Assembly: GCF_037042905.1 (NCBI RefSeq)
Contig: NC_087253.1
Span: 4,407,501 to 4,471,500, forward strand
From: Lytechinus pictus
Lineage: Eukaryota; Echinodermata; Echinoidea; Temnopleuroida; Toxopneustidae
Length of the DNA stretch: 64,000 bases
Direction of reading: 5' to 3'
Shown: in pieces, positions 55,546-64,000 of the stretch
How positions within the stretch are numbered: position 1 is the first letter of the stretch
Layout: each line of letters starts with the position of its first letter
Translations under genes and position numbers: made by a program
Notes under the pieces: model-generated
Database searches by the model: none
Told to the model about the DNA's origin: nothing
The model's input: only the letters and a program-made list of their open reading frames with translations

Positions 55546-55862
55546 TGATTACAAAAAGGATACAAAAATAAAACGGAAGCGCCTTCACTTAATCCGAGCA
55601 ATACGCAAACGATATGAACGAGGTACGATTCTTGGTTATTGTCAGAACTGCCTTGAATTTGGAATCTTCACTTCGTCTACTGTCTACTCCAATTGCTATC
55701 ACCGACAATTTATATTGGTGACAGCGAGAACACACACACACTTAACTGTTGAAGGGGACTGTCACACATGGATGTGTGCCAGTGTATGCCGAACTACTGC
55801 CGGAATAAGTGTAGCCAGCCGTTTTCTTCTGTAAGTCATTTTCTTAGAATCAAGCATTGCAT

Positions 55863-56037
55863 TAGTGTAGTAGGTTTCACGGTACACCATGCATCTTTCT
55901 TGGGCAAGTGTTGGTCCTGAAAACGACCACCCAATCTCTTGGGTGGTCGTTTTCAGGACCAACACTTGGGTGGTCCTTTTTAGGACCAGCGCTTGCCCAA
56001 GAAAGATACATGGTGTACCGTGAAACCTACTACACTA
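55863..56037. mobile_element. Near-perfect palindromic MITE
   Basis: The arms AGTGTAGTAGGTTTCACGGT and ACCGTGAAACCTACTACACT form a hairpin that extends through TCTTTCTTGGGCAAG and GGTCCTGAAAACGACCACC to the centre. A second copy of the TTTTCAGGACCAACACTTGGG/TTTTTAGGACCAGCGCTTG segment makes the right side longer. TA lies at both edges. Confidence 0.8.
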
Positions 56038-57142
56038 TTCTTCGCCATGGAAACATTCAGAAGTTATAAGCATTGCATTCTTACGGGATGGCGTTCTTTC
56101 TTAACCCATTTAACTAAATATGATTGTCCCTCCCATGCTATGATTTTTATTATTTCAGCATGAAATAATTGTAAACTTAATAATATTATAAACCTGTCTT
56201 TAAGAATGTCGAATAATCCGTTCCTCTGACTGGTCAAAAGTGGGGTCATGCATTCCACCATGCCTTCAATACAACAAATTAAGGTGGTAACCAAGGTCAA
56301 CGGGCATAGTTCACAACATTTTTGCCCGTTGCCCCCTGTTCCGCCCCTTAACGACGGGCAAAGTTAAATTTGACTGAGATCCCCATTTAATTGCATGCTA
56401 AATGCTGCTTTCTGCGGTGATTGCGGCTACCATAAAGGTCCGCGATTTCATCGAAGATTTTAGACAACTCGCGCATTTACGCGCTTATTGCGCAAGTGCG
56501 CGCAACGGATATGACATATCGATATGGAACGATACTGATTCGTGACTCTGACTTGTTCTATCCCCAATATTTTATTGAATGTTTCCTGAATAAAGACAAT
56601 ATTGGAAAGAATATAAAGGGAACTAATCACGGACTGTTTGAAGGATGGATCAATTCAAGCCTCGTTTTGTTCAAGTTTATGTTAAGCTTAGGCCTATTTA
56701 TGCTCGCAAAAGGCGAGTTTGACTAACGAGTAACGTTATTAATTGTTGTCGTTGGAATCTAAGTTAGGACTTGGGCCATAGTCGAATCGACGTAGCTTTA
56801 GACTCTGTATAGGAGACGCTATAGATCTAGAGTAGATTTTGAATCTAGATCTAGATTTAATATTTAAATTTAGGCCTAACTTGTTTTAGGTCTAACTATA
56901 GCTGTTTCTAAAGATCTGACGTAGATGTAGAATGTTTTGGATAAGTTAGACTTAACGTTAGACCGGCTGTGGACTGCTTAATTCGACTCGAGACCGTCCT
57001 AACGAGTAACGTTCGGCCTGACGAACGTTAGCTTCTAGGCCTAACGTTAAACTTGTTTTAACGTCGATATTCTAGATTTTACGTTGTCTCACGTAGGCCT
57101 AGATCTAGGTCTAGATAGGCTTATTATCGATTCGGTTCATAA
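56038..57142. other. Non-coding interval rich in AGGCCTA and AGATCTAG words
   Basis: No gene is recognisable. From about 56680 to 57120 the sequence is built of TAGGCCTA, AGATCTAG and TAACGTTAG words, a style common in sea-urchin intergenic DNA. A CpG-containing stretch TTACGCGCTTATTGCGCAAG lies near 56475. Confidence 0.4.
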
Positions 57143-57298
57143 AATATATATGGACTGCTTTGGTATTCGAGACATGGTTGTTTCTTTCGGCTCGCGGGTA
57201 CCGCACTGGCCAGACCATGCCCTCGGCCATAGTCGCGTTGCGGTCCCCTTTAGCCTTTAGAAACAACCATGCCCCTCATAGCAGTCCATATATGTATA
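57143..57298. mobile_element. Palindromic MITE with ATATATGGACTGCT ends
   Basis: ATATATATGGACTGCT at the left and AGCAGTCCATATAT at the right are inverted repeats. Inside them ACATGGTTGTTTCT is answered by AGAAACAACCATG, and the centre is GC-rich (CGCGGGTACCGCACTGG). No coding capacity. Confidence 0.7.
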
Positions 57299-57899
57299 TT
57301 GTTGTATACCGTCCTACAGGTGCATCCAGACACATGCACTTGCTGCTTTTTAAGATTTTTTTTACACGCCTTCTTCCATGTCTGATTGAATTTAAATTTA
57401 TGTTAATCTTTTGCATGGAAAATAAAATAATCTATCAATCAATCAACCAACAATTAAAGCAATGAACTGCATTTTGTTAACAACACAAATTACCAATAAT
57501 TCAAATACTGCATGTGACTAGTCAGTTGGGTTGTTAACGAAAGACAATTTGGATGTTTAGAAATGGGGTTAAGAAAACGGCTGGATGAAATGTTCAGGTG
57601 TGACTGTTTCCTTTTCCATGCTCCGACTAATCACAATACACAAAATATATTTATGTACGTGAGGAACGAAATCGAATTCTCTTTGAAGTTATGTTTCTTT
57701 TTATTCATGAACCATGATTAATCATTGGGTGTCCTGCACGTATATCCATGATGAAAATGAAAGAATCAAGATCAAAGGTAAAATACTACTTTTTGACGGA
57801 TTTGTGAAATATGTGTTAAAATGCATGAAATGTGACAAAAAGATCTACATAAACGTGAACAGTTTTTACATAAATGTCTCCATCCACTGTAAGCCATTG
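57299..57899. other. Non-coding interval
   Basis: AT-rich with an AATCAATCAA run at 57430-57450. A plus-strand open frame from 57714 runs into the LINE relic that follows; its first part shows no domain. Confidence 0.35.
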
Positions 57900-59940
57900 T
57901 CAGAGACATTAGGGAGTCTTCGGTCTACGATCCACGACGGAGTCAAGAACATAGAAATTATATCATCAAATGATTTCTTGAACTCAATGTATTCTCATTG
58001 AATGTTTCCTTTATTTATTCAAACCATCACGTATTACCCCCAATACAGCTACGCTTATATTTTACCAACTACAAAATGACATTCAGAGTGGACCGATTTA
58101 TTCAGATATATCAGACCACTTTCCATTTTTTTGCATTTTATTGAATATTATTATGGCAACACTACAACCAGTGGTAGGCTTATTACTGATGAGCGACTCT
58201 TACAATTTAAATACGAACTATATTGAATGTTGATTTGACCCCTGTTAAAAGTACCACTGGTGCAAACAAATCGTATGATTTATTTATACATATATTATCC
58301 AATTGTATGACGATTATTTCACTGTTTTTCAGAGGCATAACTATAAACTAAAGTGTAAAATGAGTCACACCTAGTATACTTAAATCAATTGTTCTACAGA
58401 AATTATATCATAAACATTTGAAGAAATATGTCACAAACAAAAGTAGTCTTACTACTAATATAATATCCTCTAAAAAGATATATTTCATAGCATGTTTTAA
58501 AAGATAAAAGGTGATATGAAAAAAATTTGAATAATATCAATGGATTCTTGGGAAGAGGCGACAAAATATACCACTTAAAATGTATAATGATAATGTTCAT
58601 CTGTCCGCACCTCGTGTGACTGCACATTCCCTTAACCATTAATTTGTCAATATTGCTGAAAGAATTTCACATTATATACCTGTACCTCTTCTCACATATA
58701 TCATGACTTCTTGCCTGTTGATAAGAGTTACACTTCATTATTCCTAAAACCTATATCTATTTATGAAATTCATAAAATTGTTTCTTGCGTGAAATAATAA
58801 AAAGCTAGTGGGTTTGATGACATGGCCTGCATAGACATACCATCGCGTAGTTTACCATTGCAACGCGGATGATGTGATTGCGCTCATGTTACTTTGAAGA
58901 AAAAAAAATCAAATAGGATAGGAGCTATTTTATCTGCGCGGCGTTAATTTCGTCAATATTTCTGGGTGAATTAAATCCAAATGTTGACATGAAAATGAAG
59001 GAAAATTATATATTCCTTGAGAATAGCGCCTTAACGTTATTCTGTATCAAACATGCGCTAACGTATATTGAAAGCGTATTTGAAGTCAATAAATTCACGC
59101 AATCTCACTCCTTTGCCACACCTCCTGGCGGAATGGATTTCCATTGGTTGAGTGAGATGAGAGAGCTATAAAAGCGCTTTTCTCATACATTGGATATTGC
59201 TTCAAAAATAGGTGTGTCTTACTAAGATAAAATGAAGATAAAATGGTTCTCAGAATAACAATTTGGAGAGATTTTAAGGATATTTTATCTCACTGATGTT
59301 AACGGATATAAAATGGATGGAAGAATAACACCGTTCTTAACAGTTCTTACAGTCTTAAGGACAATATTCATTTAATCGCTGAACAACTGTGTGCAATATT
59401 TGAAATATCTCATCGCAAGGGAGTGTTCCAGACAAACTAAAGGCCTGTTTACAAAAAGATAATCCTCAAATGGTGGATAATTACAGACCTGAGACCTATT
59501 TCATTATTACCATTTTCCCGTAAATTCTTGAAAAAAGAAATTATTCACAAAAGCTTATATTCCCACCTTCAATTTAATAATATCCTCATACCAGAGCAAA
59601 TTTGGATTCCGTGAATATTTTTCGACTTCCATGGGTGTTTTAAAAATTGCAAGTTTCATATCATAAAAATATTGATGATGGCAATTATTGTCTTGGTTTA
59701 TTAATTGATCTGTCAAAGTTTTTGACACCATTGACCATGGCATACTCTTATGAAAGCTAAATGCTTATGGTGTCAGAGGGTTATTGTAAGAATGGTTCAA
59801 ACATTATTTGCGTAACAGATACCAGTATGTCATTGTCAATGGTGTCCAATCTCAGCTTAGACTTTAATATTAAATATGGAATTCCGCAAGGATCTATTCT
59901 CGGGTCCCTCCTGTTCCTCGTTTATGTAAATGATATTTCA
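57900..59940 (+). pseudogene. Decayed LINE with endonuclease and reverse transcriptase relics
   Basis: In shifting plus-strand frames, 57955-58150 reads SSNDFLNSMYSH, then RITPNTATLIFYQLQND and SDISDHFPFF, the end of an APE-type endonuclease. EIHKIVSCVK with KASGFDDM (about 58765-58830) is the region just before the polymerase. AEQLCAIFEISHRKGVFQ, ISLLPFSRKFLKKEIIHKSL, LIDLSKF and GIPQGSILGSLLFLVYVND (to 59935) follow the polymerase order. About 0.5 kb of unrelated sequence appears inserted at about 58850-59360. Many stops and shifts. The catalytic FADD block and C-terminus are missing because the next element starts at about 59945. Confidence 0.7.
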
Positions 59941-59944
59941 TTTT

Positions 59945-61208
59945 TCATTTCATTTCATTTCATTTATTTTCCACAAATCAATCAAAATACAAAGAAAAAC
60001 ATACAAATCATTCCGAAATAGTATGCATAATTACAATATAAATTCATAATCTAAGTGGATGGACCTAAAGTAAAGCAAAAGCTTGTTGTGGATAGGCCCT
60101 TAACAAATAATTAATGTGTAATCATTGATAGCTAAAAAATAGTTATAGTAAAAAAAAAAAATAGAGCTGAGCTCGGAGAAAGTTACAGAAACTAGACAAG
60201 GACGAAAACGGAGAACGTTACAAAGAACAGGGACACACAGGTAACTAGACAAGACCAAGAAAGACAAAGCAAATTATAAAAGAAAGAAAGCAGGAAAAAA
60301 GAGAAGACCCGTTTATTATATTGCTGTTCACGATTACGACGTGTAAGTATAACATGAAATATTTTGGCAGAATTGGTCGTATGCCAATGAAATAGAAGAT
60401 AAAAGACGGGTCCTTTGTAAGGGCATCTGCAGCTGTAAATATTAATACATTTAATTTATTTACAATGACAAACATACGGACATAGTGAGGGGATGGAGCA
60501 CCTGGCAGACGAGGAAAAGAAAAAAAATCTTGATAGTTGCTAGGTGAGAAAAAGTATTAAAGGAAGCAAACTTCGAAGAGGCACGTGGTAGATAAAAGAG
60601 TTTCCCTGACTACCAGGTGCCCAATCCACTCTCCGACCATCCTAAAAGTAATACACAATTGAGTTCAAATAGGTAAATATATATTGTATATTTAAAGCGT
60701 ACAGTTGGGTTCTACGAGAAGTAATATTGTCTCAAAAGAGACGTTTTCAATTTTCTTTTAAATGCAGTTAAGCTAACAGATCTTTTTATATCGATATTGA
60801 GAGAATTCCAATATTTGGGACCTGAATAAATAATAGTATTGTAGGCAAATGTTGTTCTGGTTTTTGGAAGATGAAATGAAAATGCTTGGCGTGTTGGATA
60901 GTCATGCAACTGGTTGTTTTTTATGAACATATAATTAAGTGCCGGAGGCAAGTCATTATTATTCAGTTGAAACATAAAAGAACCCAACTGCAAAAAGAAA
61001 ATATCAGAAACTCTTAAAACACCCTTTTCTAAAAAGAGAGGACCTGTATGAGCCCGTATATGGGCATTAGAAATTATACGAATTGCTCTCTTTTGGATAA
61101 CCAAAATTTTATCAAGTTGAAGCTTACTAGAATTTCCCCAGGCAAGAATGCCATAGTTTAAATACGGGAGTAATAAAGTACAATATAACATTTTGGAGTA
61201 CAGAGAGT
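59945..61208 (-). pseudogene. CR1/jockey-like LINE 3' end, minus strand
   Basis: A clean frame (about 61230-60712) reads YSKMLYCTLLLPYLNYGILA, ILVIQKRAIRIISNAHIRAH, LPPALNYMFIKNNQLHDYPT and YWNSLNIDIKRSVSLTAFK, the complete region from the end of the polymerase to the C-terminus. A 3' UTR of about 750 bp ends at 59945 in an ATGAA/ATTTC repeat. It is 5'-truncated at about 61208, exactly where integrase sequence begins, so one of the two was interrupted by the other or both meet at a rearrangement point. About 170 codons are open, so the insertion is fairly recent. Confidence 0.75.
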
Positions 61209-62672
61209 ATGGGTGTTGAGTCTTCATCCTGCCAGTGTTACCCACCCAAACTGAGTAAAGTGGAAAAAGATGAATACGATGTCATCAATGCTTCCTGCCA
61301 GAAAGTAGGACGTCAGTGGATGATCCCTTATCCTTGGAAGAGGGATCCAAATCATCTACCTGATAATAAGATGCAGGCAGAGAGGATGCTTGCTGGAACT
61401 GAGAAGAAACTGAGTGCAAGCTGGGCTGAGTTCAAAACTCTCAGTCCCTACATCAAAGAGGGAATCATCAGAGTCGGCGGCAGAGTAGGAGAGAGAGTTG
61501 TTTCGTATGATGAAAGGCACCCAGTACTGCTACCACGTCAGCACCACATTTCGACACTCATAGTTAGCTACTTTCACGAGCAAGGTCATGAAGGGGTAGC
61601 AACCACGGCCGCAAAAGTGAGACAGAAGTACTGGATTGTGGGAGTTCAGAGGATCGCCAAGACTGTGAAGTACAAATGTGTGGTGTGCAGGAAATCAGAA
61701 CATAGAGTAGAATCCCAGTTTATGGCAGATCTTCCTAGTCATCGTCTAGCACCATACACACCGCCGTTCTACTATACATCGTGCGACTATTTTGGTCCAT
61801 ACCAGGTTCGGGTTGGTAGAAACAAAACAATGAAGCATTACGGTGTGATCTTCACGTGCTTGAATACGAGGGCAGTGTATCTAGATGTCGCTGTCGACTG
61901 CTCAACAATGGAGTTCCTTCAAGTATTTCGCAGATTTGTAGCAGTCAGAGGTTACCCAGCAGTCATCTACAGTGACAATGGTACTCAGTTTGTGGGAGCT
62001 GAGAAGGAGCTTCGAGCTATGGTACAAGGCTGGAGTGAATCTCAGCTGAGAGAGTTTTGTGCCGAACGAGGAATCCAGTGGAAGTTTGTGACACCATCTG
62101 CGCCACATCAGAATGGATGCGTCGAATCCCTAGTGAAGAGTTGCAAGATAGCGCTACGCAAAGCAATCGGAGATCAGATCCTTCGTCCCTTTGAGCTACT
62201 TACCTGTTTGACTGAAGTCGCAAATTTAGTGAATCAGCGCCCTATTGGCAGAGTGCCCAATGATCCAGACGACGGTTCCTATCTTTCGCCCAATGACATG
62301 TTGTTAGGACGCGCATCTACATCAGTTCCACAAGGACCATTCCGGGAAACGCCTAATCCAAGGCATCGAGTTGAATTCGTACAAAGAATCATAAACTCTT
62401 TCTGGAAGGTTTGGAACCGAGACGTATTTCCTCTACTTGTTCCTAGAAGAAAGTGGAATGTCGAGAAACGCAATGTTCGCGTTGGTGATATTGTTTTGAT
62501 GTCTGATCCTAATTCCGTTCGCGGAAAATGGACACTAGGTAAGATAGTTAACGTCTACCCAGGGTCAGACAGCAAGATAAGAAACGTTAAAGTTAAGACA
62601 AAGAATAATGAATATCGGAAACCAGTCACAAAAATAGTGGTATTGTATCCTGTAGAAGGTTACGAGGATTAA
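61209..62672 (+). CDS. BEL/Pao LTR retrotransposon pol fragment: integrase and C-terminal domain
   Basis: 487 codons are open without interruption; the first 10-12 belong to the junction with the LINE. In order there is the pre-integrase region with YDERHPVLLPRQHHIS, an HHCC zinc finger (HEQGHEG ... KCVVC), and the integrase core with catalytic residues in CDYFGP, SDNGTQF and NGCVESL (D, D, E, with about 35 residues between the last two). Then come LSPNDMLLGR and a C-terminal domain with FWKVWNRD, RRKWNVE and GDIVLMSDP, as in BEL/Pao elements. Protease, reverse transcriptase and RNase H should precede it but the frame begins at the LINE boundary. The intact frame suggests a young copy truncated at its 5' side. 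Confidence 0.85.
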   Translation: MGVESSSCQCYPPKLSKVEKDEYDVINASCQKVGRQWMIPYPWKRDPNHLPDNKMQAERMLAGTEKKLSASWAEFKTLSPYIKEGIIRVGGRVGERVVSYDERHPVLLPRQHHISTLIVSYFHEQGHEGVATTAAKVRQKYWIVGVQRIAKTVKYKCVVCRKSEHRVESQFMADLPSHRLAPYTPPFYYTSCDYFGPYQVRVGRNKTMKHYGVIFTCLNTRAVYLDVAVDCSTMEFLQVFRRFVAVRGYPAVIYSDNGTQFVGAEKELRAMVQGWSESQLREFCAERGIQWKFVTPSAPHQNGCVESLVKSCKIALRKAIGDQILRPFELLTCLTEVANLVNQRPIGRVPNDPDDGSYLSPNDMLLGRASTSVPQGPFRETPNPRHRVEFVQRIINSFWKVWNRDVFPLLVPRRKWNVEKRNVRVGDIVLMSDPNSVRGKWTLGKIVNVYPGSDSKIRNVKVKTKNNEYRKPVTKIVVLYPVEGYED

Positions 62673-64000
62673 ATTTGATTTCAATGTTTATATGTTTATG
62701 TAAATGGGAACAAAGTGCCCATTGGCGCGGTGGATGTTTCGTTGAACAAGTATTTTTTCATATGTATTTCTTTTGGTTTAGTTCAGAAGGCATAATTTGA
62801 AGACACCTTAGAAGTTTACGTTGACTGCAAAATTGGCCTGTTAAAATTAGGCAGTTATCTACATGTGCAGCGAGCATGTTTGGAGCTGTTTCGCTGTAGT
62901 TTTTTAGGAAAATGAGACCGTGAGGTTTCATTTCTGACTTTTCAAGTTATTGGTACTTTCCGCCAAGAAAGTGAGTAAAGTATGAGTTAAACAAGATCCA
63001 TTTATGTAATGTACAAATGTGAAAATTTGGAACGGAAAGTGTACGAGTCAAGTGAAAGTTTTACGCATGTATAAAGCGCCCATTGCAAGCGGCTAGGTTC
63101 AATGCTTGTATTTTCTTTTAGTGCGGTAATGACAAAAGACAAAAAAGATTGAAAGTCAAAAAGTTATAAGATACACTTTCTATTCTGAATCTGCACATTT
63201 AGTTTATAAACTAAGGGTTATGATACATGTAAAATGATAAACAGAAGCAAGATAATGTATTTGTTTTAAACTAGTCTGTAAATTATAAACAGACATAAGC
63301 CCAAGAAGTAATTTGTTTTTAAACAGAAAATGAGATGAACATTTTCAGGCATTGTGTTAGATGAAGAGTATGCATGAGAATAACAAACAAAATTCCCATG
63401 CTTCGTAAAAATAGTGAGATTACAGTTTAAAAGCAAGAGTCGATATTAATATTGAAGATAACACATGTGTGTTCTTGCTCAATATCTAGGTTCAGAATTT
63501 GTGAGAAATACACTTTTTGAATTAGTTGATTTTTTAATAATAGATATTGTTAAAACCAAAAGTAAGGTTTTGTGAATGTAAAGGATTTCCAAATTTAGGA
63601 AAAACAGAATTATGTCAGAAAAAGGATAAATTATGCACCAAGCATTAGAATGTTGTGTTTTTATAAGTGCAAACTGCACAGATAAGAAAATGCAAATATT
63701 AGTCTTCTTTCAGACGTTTAGATTTGTCTTTGGCAGATTTTGAATGCAACAAATATGCATCATTTTTGTAATTGCTCCAGTCATTTTTTACTATGAATAA
63801 TTGATGCCAGTTGGCTCATGTTTACGGTAGGCATTTGAGATTCAATGTTAACCATTGTTATATTTGAGGTGTTTGTTTACTCATGATGTCACAAGTAGGA
63901 TATTTGGAGTTCTCAGATTGAGAAATTTAACTAAAACTCTAACTGAAACAAGTTAAACAAGGAAGACACCTGTTCAGACATAGAGGATTATTTTTACCAG
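62673..64000 (+). other. Downstream region of the BEL/Pao fragment, possibly containing its 3' LTR
   Basis: No gene is visible. AT-rich sequence with words such as AAAGTGCCCATTGGCGCGG and AAAGCGCCCATTGCAAGCGG (62716 and 63076), a faint internal repeat. A 3' LTR would be expected here, but without a 5' copy in the window its limits cannot be set. Confidence 0.4.

Larger units (their letters stand above)
43321..55783. repeat. Segmental duplication, copy B, with later insertions
   Basis: Copy B matches copy A except for four added segments: about 2.1 kb at 43419-45553, an LTR retrotransposon at about 48562-52513, a tandem duplication of about 181 bp in 54244-54609, and a LINE at 54608-55545. 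Subtracting these leaves about 5.3 kb, the length of copy A. The gene at 53036-54115 is the paralogue of that at 40717-41799. Confidence 0.9.

Overview
This looks like a gene-poor, repeat-dense stretch of an invertebrate deuterostome genome, most likely an echinoderm of the sea-urchin type. The reasons are intron-split extracellular-domain genes (MAM, NIDO), pervasive short palindromic DNA elements, tRNA-derived SINEs, several LINE clades, a BEL/Pao retroelement, and strings of words such as AGGCCTAACGTT and AGATCTAGATCT. Species identity is inference; nothing bacterial or organellar is present.

Layout: 0-8 kb is non-coding. It holds a candidate minus-strand promoter/first exon near 2.0 kb, microsatellites, G tracts and small DNA elements. 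8.2-14.0 kb carries the 3' four exons of a plus-strand single-pass receptor-like gene (MAM domain, Ser/Thr stalk, transmembrane helix, tail with SH2-docking-like tyrosines). 14-27 kb is repeats: a satellite with a GCGAAGC hairpin core, palindromic elements and an L1-like LINE pseudogene. 27.0-36.2 kb holds a five-exon plus-strand gene for a small secreted NIDO-domain protein. Its introns contain a mariner-type element, a foldback palindrome embedded in a TA microsatellite, several palindromic elements and a tRNA-like sequence.

37.1-55.8 kb is a direct tandem segmental duplication (copy A about 5.3 kb; copy B about 12.5 kb after later insertions). Each copy carries one minus-strand gene for an unrecognised protein of about 360 residues with a glycine-rich hydrophobic module, coiled-coil segments and an invariant Cys/His tail. 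A short 5'-leader intron is preserved in both. The coding parts differ far more than the intron between them, and most differences I checked change amino acids, so this pair is the most interesting signal in the window. Copy B additionally carries a 2.1-kb extra segment, an LTR retrotransposon about 4 kb long without polymerase genes, a duplicated promoter/leader exon and a 5'-truncated LINE.

57.7-64 kb is retroelement debris: a decayed plus-strand LINE with endonuclease and reverse transcriptase, a minus-strand LINE 3' end, and an open 487-codon BEL/Pao integrase region whose upstream pol is missing.

The two extracellular genes and the duplicated pair share no visible operon or pathway; they are separate eukaryotic loci within a dense transposon landscape. 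All boundaries were read by eye, with no alignment or database search.
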